Source of the DNA: an uncultured Sphingorhabdus sp.
GTDB taxonomy: Bacteria; Pseudomonadota; Alphaproteobacteria; Sphingomonadales; Sphingomonadaceae
Assembly: GCA_937873665.1 (NCBI GenBank)
Contig: CALMYW010000516.1
Location: 1-64,000 of the forward strand
Length of the DNA: 64,000 nt
Direction of reading: 5' to 3'
A model generated the notes under the pieces. That model saw only the letters and a list, made by a program, of their open reading frames with translations, was not told where the DNA came from and made no database searches. This document shows, in pieces, positions 8,408 to 18,006 of the stretch (the first letter of the stretch is position 1; each line of letters starts with the position of its first letter). Made by a program: the position numbers and the translations under genes.

Positions 8408-8493
8408 CGTCACCCCCGCGAAGGCGGGGGTCCATCACCGGCTGTTGAAACTTCCAAGTCAGGTGATGGATTCCCGCCTTCGCGGGAATGACG
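8408..8493. repeat. 86-bp intergenic repeat, family A copy 2
   Basis: This is the best-preserved copy: its ends are CGTCA and TGACG, with GCGAAGGCGGGGGTCCATCA on the left and TGATGGATTCCCGCCTTCGC on the right. It lies between the stop of the M17 peptidase gene and the start of the NlpC/P60 gene, both on the minus strand. Confidence 0.9.
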
Positions 8494-8512
8494 AGATATT
8501 CGAATTTAGTCC

Positions 8513-9904
8513 TTAGCGGACCGGATAGGCCTGCGACAAGTAGCGATAAACCGCCCGAAGCCCCAGCGCCTCTCCGCCCTTGGGCCGCCCCGGCTTTGCG
8601 GTCGGGCGCCATGCGAAGGTATCGAGATGCGCCCAGCGAACTTCATCGGGCACGAATTTCTGCATGAACAGTGCCGCGGTAATCGCGCCTGCAAAACCGC
8701 CGCCCGCATTGGCGGTATCGGCAATGTCGCTATCGAGCATATCGATATAGGGCTTCCACAGCGGCATCCGCCATAACGGGTCGGCCACCGCCTTGCCCGC
8801 ATCGAGCAGGCCGTCAGCCAGTTCATCGTCATTGGCGAAAAGCGCTGGCAAATCAGGGCCAAGTGCAACGCGGGCAGCTCCGGTCAGCGTTGCAAAATTG
8901 ACGATCAGGCCTGCCTTGTCTTCCACCGCCTTGGCCAAAGTATCGGCCAAAATCAGCCGCCCTTCGGCATCGGTATTGTCGATTTCGACATGGATACCCG
9001 CACGGCTCTTCACAATGTCTCCCGGGCGCAATGCGCCGCCTGCTACGCAATTTTCGACCGCCGCGACCAGCAAATGCAACCGCACCGGTAGATGCGCCTT
9101 CATGATCAGCTCGGCGAGCGCCAACGCATGGGCGGCACCGCCCATATCTTTCTTCATCAACCGCATGCCGACCGCGCTTTTCATCGAAAGCCCGCCCGAA
9201 TCGAACACCACGCCCTTGCCGACGATGGCGATACGCGGATGGCGTTCGTCGCCCCATTCAAGTTCGATCAACCGCGGCGCATAATCGCGCGACGCTGCCT
9301 TGCCGACCGCATGGATCAATGGATAGCCGGTTTCGAGATCATGCCCCTTGGTAACATGCAGCTTGCCCTTATGCGCCTTTGCCAGCCGCTGTGCCTCGGC
9401 CTCCAACTGGTCAGGGCCCAGATCACCTGCGGGGCGGTTGACGAGCGTGCGCACCAGATCAGTCGCCTCTGCCTGGCGCACGGCATTTTCGATCCGCCCC
9501 GGCTCGCTGGTGAGCAGGACGCGCGGTCCTTTCAGCTTGGGTTCGCTGCGATAAACGTCAAAGCGATATTGGCCGAGCAGCCAGCCCAGCAAGGCATCGC
9601 CGGTTTCCGCACCTTTCAACCGATATGTGCCTTCAGGCAAAACTTCTGACGCCTTGGACAGCGACCAATGTTCGAGCTTGGTGGCATCGGCGACCACCAG
9701 TGCGGCCTTCCAATCGTCACTACCCGGGATGTGCAGGATCGCGAAATCTCCGGCATTTCCGTCAAACTTTTGCGCGGTGGCGGCGGCGCGGACGGGGCCG
9801 GGTTGGGCCGCGAACCACTCGGCAAAACCCTCTTTCGAAACGATTTCTATCTCGGTTGCGGCTTGCCCGCTATCGGGCTGGATCAAATTGCTATAGTCGG
9901 TCAT
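8513..9904 (-). CDS. M17 family leucyl aminopeptidase
   Basis: A 463-residue cytoplasmic di-zinc aminopeptidase. The signature motifs are present: VGKGVVFDSGGLSMK (about 228-242, with the metal-binding Asp and active-site Lys region) and N310-TDAEGR-LILAD, the M17 fingerprint. The start at 9904 (MTDYSNLIQ) is preferred over an upstream ATG at 9946 because the 14 extra residues overlap the ribosome-binding site of the divergent lipoprotein gene and have no family match. Length is slightly short against E. coli PepA (503). Substrate breadth cannot be read from the sequence. Confidence 0.93.
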   Translation of the reverse strand: MTDYSNLIQPDSGQAATEIEIVSKEGFAEWFAAQPGPVRAAATAQKFDGNAGDFAILHIPGSDDWKAALVVADATKLEHWSLSKASEVLPEGTYRLKGAETGDALLGWLLGQYRFDVYRSEPKLKGPRVLLTSEPGRIENAVRQAEATDLVRTLVNRPAGDLGPDQLEAEAQRLAKAHKGKLHVTKGHDLETGYPLIHAVGKAASRDYAPRLIELEWGDERHPRIAIVGKGVVFDSGGLSMKSAVGMRLMKKDMGGAAHALALAELIMKAHLPVRLHLLVAAVENCVAGGALRPGDIVKSRAGIHVEIDNTDAEGRLILADTLAKAVEDKAGLIVNFATLTGAARVALGPDLPALFANDDELADGLLDAGKAVADPLWRMPLWKPYIDMLDSDIADTANAGGGFAGAITAALFMQKFVPDEVRWAHLDTFAWRPTAKPGRPKGGEALGLRAVYRYLSQAYPVR

Positions 9905-9946
9905 CCAGCCTTGATAGCGACATCGATTCAACAGGGGGAGAAGCAA

Positions 9947-10582
9947 ATGGACCTTCGCGCGGATTTTCTGAAGCGATTGCCCTTATTGTTCCTGTTCCTG
10001 CTCGCTGCCTGTTCGTGGAATGAACCTGCAACTGTCGAATTACCGAGAGACATCGGAGCTACGTCTGACGCTTTTGTGGCGGCGCTGCAAAAGGGCGAGA
10101 AGGCAGCGGCAGCGCGCCATGTCGCACCGACCGCCCTGGATGAACTCGAAGCCCGATTTTCAAAAGAATCTAAAGAATTACAGGCGGCACCTAAACTGAC
10201 ACCGCGATTTATCTCCTACAAGCCCGAAGGCATGCAAGGCCCAGAGGATTCGGAAGTCACCGTCACCTATGCCGCCAAAGATAACGGCAAGTGGACGACT
10301 GCGGAAGTGCGCCTGTTCCAGCTGCGCAACGAGCCCTATGAGGTCGATTACTGGAAGATCAGCAACGAGATGCCGGTTGCCAAATCCTACACCCCCGATC
10401 TGAGGCCAATGTACGGCGTCTTCGCCGCACTCGCTGGTGCCATTTTTGTGATCGGACTGCTCGCCATCGGCATCATCCTGTGGATCGTCCGCCGCAAACC
10501 GCATGTCGTCGCACCCGAGCCGGTCGCCGAAAGACGGGTGGCGGCGGTTACGACGCGGGAATCCGAGAACGAAGGTCATTAG
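9947..10582 (+). CDS. Predicted lipoprotein with C-terminal membrane segment
   Basis: A 211-residue protein that I do not recognise. Residues 1-25 form a lipoprotein signal with the lipobox LLAACS. The middle carries a DUF-like alpha/beta region (VAALQKGEKAAAARH, then VTVTYAAKDNGKW) resembling small NTF2-like or DUF4878-type accumulating domains, but the match is weak. Residues about 152-178 (VFAALAGAIFVIGLLAIGII) are a clear transmembrane helix followed by a basic cytoplasmic tail. A lipid anchor plus a second membrane anchor is unusual. The start at 9947 has AGGGGGAG upstream. Confidence 0.75.
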   Translation: MDLRADFLKRLPLLFLFLLAACSWNEPATVELPRDIGATSDAFVAALQKGEKAAAARHVAPTALDELEARFSKESKELQAAPKLTPRFISYKPEGMQGPEDSEVTVTYAAKDNGKWTTAEVRLFQLRNEPYEVDYWKISNEMPVAKSYTPDLRPMYGVFAALAGAIFVIGLLAIGIILWIVRRKPHVVAPEPVAERRVAAVTTRESENEGH

Positions 10583-10588
10583 AGAAAA

Positions 10589-10669
10589 CCGTAGCCCTGA
10601 GCCTGTCGAAGGGCGCCTCAAGGTTTACACTATTCTGAAGGTCGTGCTTCGACAAGCTCAGCACTACGG
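10589..10669. repeat. Intergenic repeat, family B copy 2
   Basis: It runs from CCGTAGCCCTGAGCCTGTCG to CTTCGACAAGCTCAGCACTA. The left half carries the GGGCG variant and the right half the GTGCTTCG variant, as if two half-elements of different subtypes were combined. It separates the convergent lipoprotein and monooxygenase genes. Confidence 0.85.
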
Positions 10670-10692
10670 TCGATTTTGCGAGCGTGAAGTTG

Positions 10693-12225
10693 TTACTCCG
10701 CCGCCTCCAGCATCGGCTCTGCAGTCGCTTCCAACGGTTTCACCATCTCGCCGGCCTTCGAAAATTGCATGATGCCATCGTCAATCGGTTCTTCAGTCAG
10801 GATCTTTTTCTCCGCCTTGTAATCCTGCAATACCCGCCATGGGTGGCGGTCGCCATTTTTGGGCAGCTTGTCGAACGAGCGCGCGAAATAGCCCGAGGAG
10901 AAATCATCAACCCACGGCAGGCGCGGCATATCGGCGTCGGCCAGATGCGGGTTGGCAATCTGCACACCCTTTGCATCCATCGTTTTCAGCAGGCGGCAGA
11001 CATAATCGGCAACAATATCGGTCTTCAGAGTCCAGCTGGCATTCACATAGCCAAACACGCTCGCCATGTTCGGGATATCGTTGAACATCATGCCTTTATA
11101 GCTGACATGCTCATGCGGCGCGGTCGCCTTACCATCAATGCTGAGATTGGTCTTGCCCATCATCACCAGATTGAGGCCCGTAGCTGTGACGATGATATCC
11201 GCCTCCAACTCGCGCCCTGATTTCAGCTTGATGCCGGTCGGGGTGAAATGGTCGATATGATCGGTCACAATCTCCGCCTTTCCGCTGGAGATAGCGTTGA
11301 ACATATCGGCATCGGGCACAAGACACAGCCGCTGTTCCCAAGGGGTGTAAGGCGGTGTGAAGTCTTTTTCGAAATTCGGATAATCGGCAGGCAGCATCTT
11401 GCGCGCCATTTCCAGCAGCCGCTTGCTCATCTTCTCCGGCTTGTTACGCGCCATATTATAGGCAAAACGCTGCATCGCGATGTTGCGCCAACGGGTGATC
11501 TTGTACGCCGTCATCTCGGGCAGGATCGCGCGCATCATATTGGCCAGCCAATCCTTTGCCGGACGGGAGACCATATAGGTCGGCGTGCGCTGCAGCATGT
11601 AAACCTTCTCGGCGGTCTCTGCCATCACCGGCACGATGGTCACGGCGGTTGCGCCGGAGCCAATCACTACAACCTTCTTGCCTGCATAATTCAGGTCTTC
11701 GGGCCAATGCTGTGGGTGAATGATCTTTCCGGTATAGCTGGCCTCTTGCGGGAATTCGGGGCGATAGCCTTGGTCATAATCATAATAGCCTGCGCACATG
11801 AACAGGAAGTTGGCGGTGAACTGCACCTCCGCGCCATCCTCTTCGCGGCGCGCGGTTACCGTCCAGCAGGCTTTTTCAGTCGACCAGTCGGCACCGAGCA
11901 CCCGGTGGCGAAAGCGGATATGCGGTGTAATGCCATATTCCTCGGCAGTTTCATGGACATATTTGTGGATCGACGGGCCGTCGGCGATTGCCTTCGCCTC
12001 GGTCCAGGGTTTGAAACGATAGCCGAGCGTATGCATGTCCGAATCCGAACGGATACCGGGGTAACGGAACAGGTCCCAAGTCCCGCCCATATCGGCGCGC
12101 TGCTCGACAATGGCATAGCTTTTACCGGGGCACTGCATCGTCAAATGCGCGGCGGCGGCAATACCCGACAGCCCTGCCCCGACAATCAGGACATCAAATT
12201 CGCCACCATGCTGCTTCCCGGCCAT
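10693..12225 (-). CDS. EthA-like flavin-containing (Baeyer-Villiger type) monooxygenase
   Basis: A 510-residue FAD/NADPH enzyme. The FAD-binding GxGxxG is at 16-21 (GAGLSG), followed by MGGTWDLFRYPGIRSDSDM, which is nearly identical to mycobacterial EthA as I remember it. The Baeyer-Villiger fingerprint reads YTGKIIHPQHWP (164-175) with Tyr instead of the usual Phe, and the NADPH motif IGSGATA is near 188. The family oxidises ketones or thioamides; the natural substrate is unknown. A TetR-type palindrome lies 20 bp upstream of the start, reminiscent of the EthR control of ethA. It is transcribed alone. Confidence 0.93.
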   Translation of the reverse strand: MAGKQHGGEFDVLIVGAGLSGIAAAAHLTMQCPGKSYAIVEQRADMGGTWDLFRYPGIRSDSDMHTLGYRFKPWTEAKAIADGPSIHKYVHETAEEYGITPHIRFRHRVLGADWSTEKACWTVTARREEDGAEVQFTANFLFMCAGYYDYDQGYRPEFPQEASYTGKIIHPQHWPEDLNYAGKKVVVIGSGATAVTIVPVMAETAEKVYMLQRTPTYMVSRPAKDWLANMMRAILPEMTAYKITRWRNIAMQRFAYNMARNKPEKMSKRLLEMARKMLPADYPNFEKDFTPPYTPWEQRLCLVPDADMFNAISSGKAEIVTDHIDHFTPTGIKLKSGRELEADIIVTATGLNLVMMGKTNLSIDGKATAPHEHVSYKGMMFNDIPNMASVFGYVNASWTLKTDIVADYVCRLLKTMDAKGVQIANPHLADADMPRLPWVDDFSSGYFARSFDKLPKNGDRHPWRVLQDYKAEKKILTEEPIDDGIMQFSKAGEMVKPLEATAEPMLEAAE

Positions 12226-12244
12226 ATGCGTCTCCTCTGCGCTA

Positions 12245-12262
12245 TTTAAGCGTGCGCTTAAA
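12245..12262. promoter_or_regulatory. 18-bp palindrome, candidate TetR-family operator for the monooxygenase
   Basis: The arms are TTTAAGCG and CGCTTAAA around a 2-bp TG spacer; the match is perfect over 8 bp per arm. The site is 20-37 bp upstream of the monooxygenase start codon, where a repressor would block transcription or initiation. It has the same shape as the palindrome at 33876-33897. Confidence 0.6.
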
Positions 12263-12304
12263 AGGAAACTTACTTACATGGTTGCAGATTGCAACCCGTT
12301 TACA

Positions 12305-13675
12305 TCAGCCTTGGGCAATCACACCGAACAAGTCATGCTCGTCAGCATCTTCTATCGCAACGTCAACGATATCGCCCGATTTAAGCGTTTCTGGCACATC
12401 CCGCAGGAACACATTGCCGTCGATTTCCGGGGCATCGGCTTGGCTGCGCGCGGTGGCACCGATGCTGCCTTCTTCGTCCGATTCCCCGACCTCGTCGATA
12501 ATCACGGGCAGCGTTCGGCCGACCTTCGCGGCGAGTTTTGCAGCGCTGATCGCGGCGGTTTTCTCCATGATGCGTTGATAGCGCTCTTCCTTGACCTCTT
12601 CGGGCACTGGATTGGGCAACGCATTGGCGGCAGCCCCTTCGACGGGTTCAAACCGGAACGCGCCGACACGGTCCAGCTGCGCCTCATCGAGCCAGTCGAG
12701 CAGATATTGGAAATCCGCCTCGGTTTCACCGGGAAAGCCAACAACAAAGCTGGAACGGATCGCGATATCGGGCGCGATGCTGCGCCAGTTGCGAATGCGT
12801 TCAAGCACCTTGGCCTCATTGGCAGGCCGCTTCATCGATTTGAGTACCGAAGGCGCAGCATGCTGGAACGGGATATCGAGATAAGGCGTTAGCAGCCCTT
12901 CAGCCATCAACGGGATGACATCATCCACATGCGGATAGGGATAGACATAGTGCAACCGCACCCAAGGCGCTTTGCCCTCCGATGTCCGCAAGTGCCCCAG
13001 TTCGCGCGCAAGATCGGTCATGTGCGCGCGCACCTGCCGCCCTTTCCATTCGCGCGGTTCGTGGCGGGTATCGACGCCATAGGCCGACGTATCCTGGCTG
13101 ATAGCCAGCAGTTCCTTTGTGCCCGCCGACACCAGTTTCTCTGCTTCGCGCAGTACCGCATCAATCCGGCGGCTGGCCAGTTTCCCGCGCAAGGACGGGA
13201 TGATGCAGAAGGCGCAGCTGTGGTTGCAGCCTTCGGATATCTTCAGATAGCTGTAATGGCGTGGTGTCAGTTTCAGCCCGCCTTCGGGAACCAGATCGAC
13301 AAAGGCGCCGCGCGCAGGCGGGGCCGCTTCGTGCACCGCAGCGACGACATGTTCATATTGATGCGCGCCGGTGACGGCCAATACTTCGGGGAAGCGCGCG
13401 CGGATCAGCTCGGCTTCATTGCCCATGCAGCCGGTAACGATCACCCGGCCATTTTCGGCAATCGCCTCGCCAATAGCCTCAAGGCTTTCCTCCTTGGCAC
13501 TGTCGAGGAAACCACAAGTGTTGACCAGAACGACGTCCGCGCCCTCATAATCGGGCGACATTGCATAGCCGTCTGCGCGCAGCTTGGTAAGGATACGTTC
13601 GCTATCGACCAGCGCCTTGGGGCAGCCAAGCGACACCATGCCCACCTTGGGCGCTTCTTGAATTTTCGTTGCCAT
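12305..13675 (-). CDS. rimO: Ribosomal protein S12 methylthiotransferase
   Basis: A 456-residue radical-SAM enzyme that methylthiolates the conserved aspartate of ribosomal protein S12. The N-terminal UPF0004 domain opens with [16 protein letters not shown]; the radical-SAM cluster motif is CNHSCAFC (CxxxCxxC); a C-terminal TRAM domain ends at [14 protein letters not shown] and the lack of tRNA-type residues favour RimO over MiaB. The ATG at 13675 gives the standard N-terminus; in-frame ATGs at 13690 and 13714 are possible but add residues without family support. Confidence 0.95.
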   Translation of the reverse strand: MATKIQEAPKVGMVSLGCPKALVDSERILTKLRADGYAMSPDYEGADVVLVNTCGFLDSAKEESLEAIGEAIAENGRVIVTGCMGNEAELIRARFPEVLAVTGAHQYEHVVAAVHEAAPPARGAFVDLVPEGGLKLTPRHYSYLKISEGCNHSCAFCIIPSLRGKLASRRIDAVLREAEKLVSAGTKELLAISQDTSAYGVDTRHEPREWKGRQVRAHMTDLARELGHLRTSEGKAPWVRLHYVYPYPHVDDVIPLMAEGLLTPYLDIPFQHAAPSVLKSMKRPANEAKVLERIRNWRSIAPDIAIRSSFVVGFPGETEADFQYLLDWLDEAQLDRVGAFRFEPVEGAAANALPNPVPEEVKEERYQRIMEKTAAISAAKLAAKVGRTLPVIIDEVGESDEEGSIGATARSQADAPEIDGNVFLRDVPETLKSGDIVDVAIEDADEHDLFGVIAQG

Positions 13676-13756
13676 GATGGCGGCGCGCATAGGCGTTTTG
13701 CGCGCACTTGTCACGAAGTGCGTTCACGCGCATGATGGAGCCGGGAGGAAACAGAC

Positions 13757-14158
13757 ATGGCAAACGCAAATCTTCTGGCGATACTGGTGGCGGCGGCATC
13801 TGGCTTCATGGTCGGCGGGCTTTGGTACGGTCCGTTGTTTGGCAAAGCGTGGCAACGCGAAATCGGGCTATCGGACGATGAAATCAAATCGGGCAATATG
13901 GCCAAGATTTTCGGGATCACCTTCCTGTTCAGCATCTTGTCGGCGGTTTTCCTCGGCCATTTGCTCTCGCATTTCGATACCGATTTTTACCGGACGATGA
14001 TGATCTCCACCGGGATTGCGATCGGTTTCGTCGCCCCCGCTATCGGCACCAATTACCTGTACGGGCGCAAATCTGGCAAGCTGTTCGCCATCGATGCCGG
14101 ATACTGGATCGCCTTTTACGCCGCGATGGGGCTAGTTTTCGGGCTGTTAGGGGCCTGA
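13757..14158 (+). CDS. DUF1761 family membrane protein
   Basis: A 133-residue integral membrane protein with about four hydrophobic helices. The pattern GFMVGGLWYGPLFGKAW near residue 15 followed by a soluble loop (GLSDDEIKSGN) is typical of DUF1761. The function of the family is unknown. GGGAGGAAACAGAC supplies a good ribosome-binding site. The 3' end overlaps by about 40 bp the end of the convergent Rrf2-family gene. Confidence 0.88.
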   Translation: MANANLLAILVAAASGFMVGGLWYGPLFGKAWQREIGLSDDEIKSGNMAKIFGITFLFSILSAVFLGHLLSHFDTDFYRTMMISTGIAIGFVAPAIGTNYLYGRKSGKLFAIDAGYWIAFYAAMGLVFGLLGA

Positions 14159-14589
14159 TCGAAAGCCTTCAACTGCCTCAGGAATCGGTTTCGATCGGGT
14201 AGCAGATCCGAAAGCATATATTCGTCAAGCTTGTCGAGAAACGCCGCCAGCGCTCCGTTCAGCGCGCCCTGCAGCCCGCAAGCGCCAGCAACCGGACAAC
14301 TGTTTGACCCGCGATCGAAACATTCGACGAAACTCTCGAGACTTTCCAGCTTGCGCACGACAAAACCGACATTGATCGCTTCGGGGGCCACGGCAAGCGC
14401 GAAGCCACCGCTACGCCCGCGCCGGGCCTCTATCAATTGCAATTCCACCAGACTGCGTGCCACCTTCATCAGGTGGTTGCGCGAAATGCCGTAGGCCCCT
14501 GCGATTTCATCGACCGGCGCCTGATCGGATTTGGTCGCCAGATACATCAGTATGCGCAGCGCATAATCGGTGTGCAGGTTCAATCGCAT
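14116..14589 (-). CDS. nsrR: NsrR-like Rrf2 family transcriptional regulator
   Basis: A 157-residue DNA-binding protein with an N-terminal winged helix (LHTDYALRILMYLA, then YGISRNHLMKVARSL) and three cysteines, C90, C98 and C104. The spacing (8 and 6) is the same as in nitric-oxide-sensing NsrR proteins that hold a labile Fe-S cluster, for example the Bacillus one. It is divergent from a truncated haemoglobin operon, and two NsrR-like inverted repeats lie in the 79-bp gap, one directly before its own start codon. Repression of the haemoglobin operon, lifted by NO, and autoregulation are inferred. IscR is excluded by context and cysteine spacing. Confidence 0.88.
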   Translation of the reverse strand: MRLNLHTDYALRILMYLATKSDQAPVDEIAGAYGISRNHLMKVARSLVELQLIEARRGRSGGFALAVAPEAINVGFVVRKLESLESFVECFDRGSNSCPVAGACGLQGALNGALAAFLDKLDEYMLSDLLPDRNRFLRQLKAFDQAPNSPKTSPIAA

Positions 14590-14591
14590 TA

Positions 14592-14614
14592 AAGTTGTAT
14601 ATCAAATGTTGCTT
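14592..14614. promoter_or_regulatory. Candidate NsrR operator 1 (11-1-11 inverted repeat)
   Basis: Left half AAGTTGTATAT, one spacer base, right half AAATGTTGCTT. Each half-site agrees with the known NsrR half-site AAGATGCATTT at 8 of 11 positions. It abuts the start codon of the Rrf2 gene. Confidence 0.55.
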
Positions 14615-14632
14615 TTAGGCGCAACGCGCTTA

Positions 14633-14655
14633 TAGATGCATTTCAAATACCACTT
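14633..14655. promoter_or_regulatory. Candidate NsrR operator 2 (11-1-11 inverted repeat)
   Basis: Left half TAGATGCATTT (10 of 11 match to AAGATGCATTT), spacer C, right half AAATACCACTT (8 of 11 when reversed). Its centre is 41 bp from that of operator 1, close to four helical turns. It covers an ATG at 14636, which argues that the haemoglobin gene starts further downstream. Confidence 0.65.
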
Positions 14656-14668
14656 AATGAGTCGTATC

Positions 14669-15130
14669 ATGACAACGCATCCATATTCCGCCTCCGCGCG
14701 CCAGGCCAAGAAAGCAGCTGCCGAGGCTGTCGGCATTGACGAGGCCTATATCGGCCTGATGGTCGAAAGCTTTTATGCACAAATCCGCAGCGATGCGATG
14801 CTGGGGCCGATCTTCAACAGCCGGATCAAGGCTTGGCCCGAGCATCTTGAGCGAATGAAGCAATTTTGGCGGTCGGTCTTGCACAACAGCGGTAGTTTTT
14901 CGGGCAATCCGATGCTGAAACATGTGGCAATCCCGCAGATCGAGGCCATCGAGTTCAATCACTGGCTCGCCCTTTTCAAACAAACCCTTGCGGATACTGC
15001 GCCATCTGAGGCCGCCCGGGATCTGATACTCGGTCGCGCACACATGATTGCCGATAGCCTACTGACCGGGATTCGCATCCATCGCGATGGCCACCTCGCC
15101 TCCAGAATGAAGGATGTTCAACATGCTTGA
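14669..15130 (+). CDS. Group III truncated haemoglobin
   Basis: A 153-residue globin of the 2-on-2 group III type. The family pattern is clear: MVESFYAQIRSDAMLGPIF in the first helices, MKQFWRSVLHNSGSFSGNPM in the middle, KHVAI with the likely haem-binding histidine, and FNHWLALFKQTL. Such proteins detoxify nitric oxide or bind oxygen. Starts at 14636 and 14657 are in frame, but the first lies inside a predicted operator; 14669 gives a normal N-terminus, though no start has a strong ribosome-binding site. It leads an operon with the next two genes (overlaps of 8 and 4 bp). Confidence 0.9.
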   Translation: MTTHPYSASARQAKKAAAEAVGIDEAYIGLMVESFYAQIRSDAMLGPIFNSRIKAWPEHLERMKQFWRSVLHNSGSFSGNPMLKHVAIPQIEAIEFNHWLALFKQTLADTAPSEAARDLILGRAHMIADSLLTGIRIHRDGHLASRMKDVQHA

Positions 15131-15572
15131 TGAATCGCAGAGCGCAGCCCTTATCGAACAAAAGCCCGTCCCGATTGATACTGCACGCCCCGTTCGGATT
15201 ATTCCTGACATCCCTGTTCTGCCAGAGGCAACCGACCTGCAGATCCCTAACTCGGTATGGCACGTCATGTGGGCATGCTACGCGTTGTTCTTCGTCGGCC
15301 TGCTCGCGGCCATTGGCACCGAACTTTCGGGCCTGTTCATGCTGGCCATAAGCGCTGCCTATACATTCATGTTTTTCGGGACAGCCGCTGTGTTGTTCGG
15401 CCTGAATCCGCCCCGGAAAAAATCGCACTTCGAACATGGCATTGGCGTGCTCGAAACCTGGACCGGCCCGATGAGCCGCAGCGCAGTAGCAGGACAGATA
15501 TTGGCCGTACCGCTTTGTATTGCGCTGTTCGGCATTTCGATTGCGGTGATCGCAAGGGCGGTGGGTTTGTGA
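15123..15572 (+). CDS. Membrane protein of the NO-response operon
   Basis: A 149-residue protein that I do not recognise by name. A soluble N-terminus of about 45 residues precedes two adjacent hydrophobic helices (VMWACYALFFVGLLAAIG and LFMLAISAAYTFMFFGTAAV) and a third near the C-terminus (ILAVPLCIALFGISIAVIA). The start at 15123 has AAGGA 8 bases upstream and overlaps the globin stop by 8 bp. Position between the haemoglobin and DUF1971 genes suggests a membrane role in nitrosative or respiratory stress, an inference from context only. Confidence 0.8.
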   Translation: MLDESQSAALIEQKPVPIDTARPVRIIPDIPVLPEATDLQIPNSVWHVMWACYALFFVGLLAAIGTELSGLFMLAISAAYTFMFFGTAAVLFGLNPPRKKSHFEHGIGVLETWTGPMSRSAVAGQILAVPLCIALFGISIAVIARAVGL

Positions 15573-15856
15573 GTAATCCGGCCGTCTTGCCTGCATCGGC
15601 CACGCCCTATCGCAAAATCGGGCCGTTCGATGCGGCGACACTTCCTTCAGGCCTGCGCGCGGAGCATCGGCTGAAAGAGGACGTGTGGGGAAAACTCGAA
15701 CTACTGGAGGGCTCGGTAGACTTCGTCTGGGACGATGGCCGCACCGATAAGCGCCACAGGCTCGTTACAGGCAATATCCAGTTGGTTACGCCAACGACCC
15801 CGCACCATCTGGAAGTGTCGGGGCCGTTCCGGCTGACAATCGAATTCTGGAAATAG
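15569..15856 (+). CDS. DUF1971 domain protein
   Basis: A 95-residue small cupin-like protein. LPASATPYRKIGPFDAATLPSGL at the start and LVTPTTPHHLEVSGP near the end are the DUF1971 pattern, also found fused to TehB-like tellurite-resistance proteins. It begins with GTG at 15569, overlapping the preceding stop in GTGA. DUF1971 genes commonly accompany NO-response genes, which agrees with its place here. Molecular activity is unknown; the conserved histidines could bind a metal. Confidence 0.85.
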   Translation: MSNPAVLPASATPYRKIGPFDAATLPSGLRAEHRLKEDVWGKLELLEGSVDFVWDDGRTDKRHRLVTGNIQLVTPTTPHHLEVSGPFRLTIEFWK

Positions 15857-15862
15857 CGCCGT

Positions 15863-16626
15863 TCAGGAATAAGCGGTGCGCAGCACCTGCAGCGATTCAC
15901 GATGGGTCAGATCGAGTTGCAGCGGTGTGACCGAAATGAAGCCGTCATCGACGACTTCAAGGTCGGTATCATGGCCTGAGGTATGCTCGACCCCGTGCAG
16001 GCCGAACCAGTAATAGTCGTAACCGCGCGGATCGGTGCCCTTGACGATCGAACCACGGCTGTAATCGTGGAAGCCCTGCCGCACCACCTGAATGCCCTTG
16101 ACCGCATCGGGTGCAACCGCCGGGAAATTCACATTGACCAGTGTGCGAGGTACGAACGGGGTTTCGAGCAGCGGCGCGAGCACTTTCGCGCCCCACGCCT
16201 CCGCAGCAGAAAAGGGCACGGCATCGCCCATGCCTTCCTTGCCATAGACCTGGCTCATCGCGATCGCGCGAACGCCAGCCAATGCGCCTTCCATCGCGGC
16301 GGAAACAGTACCCGAATAGGTGATGTCATCACCCAGATTGGCACCGCGATTGACGCCCGACAGAACGACGTCGGGTTTCGCATCTTTCATGATCACACCC
16401 AGCGCCATCATCACCGAATCGGTGGGTGTGCCAGTCACCGAGAAATGCTGATGGCCATGCTGGCGTATACGCACCGGGCGGGTCAGCGTGAGCGAGTGGC
16501 CCGCACCCGAATTCTCCTCTGCGGGGGCGACAATCCAGATATCGTCGCTGAATTCGCGTGCGATCTTTTCGAGGACCTTGAGGCCGGGGGCGTTCACGCC
16601 GTCGTCATTGGTGAGAAGTATGCGCA

Positions 16627-16627
<1 letters not shown>
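15863..16627 (-). CDS. surE: 5'/3'-nucleotidase SurE
   Basis: A 254-residue metal-dependent nucleotidase/polyphosphatase of stationary-phase survival. The N-terminal RILLTNDDGVNAPGL with the Asp-Asp metal ligands, and SGVNRGANLGDDITYSGTV with the catalytic Asn/Ser region, are diagnostic. The start overlaps the serS stop by 1 base (TGATG), so the two genes are translationally coupled. In many proteobacteria surE is followed by pcm, which is not present here. Confidence 0.97.
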
Positions 16628-17916
<1,289 letters not shown>

Positions 17917-17952
17917 CTATGCCGAGCAGCGCGCGCGGGCGCAAGCATCATA

Positions 17953-17980
17953 AACGAAAAGGGCGGCCCGAAAGCCGCCC
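17953..17980 (-). terminator. Rho-independent terminator of the Ser/Gly-rich protein gene
   Basis: On the minus strand GGGCGGC, loop TTTCGG, GCCGCCC forms a 7-bp GC stem followed by TTTTCGTTT. It lies 26 bp after the stop of the Ser/Gly-rich protein gene and before serS. Confidence 0.75.
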
Positions 17981-18006
17981 CCCTCAACATTCCCCTGTGA
18001 CGAAAA

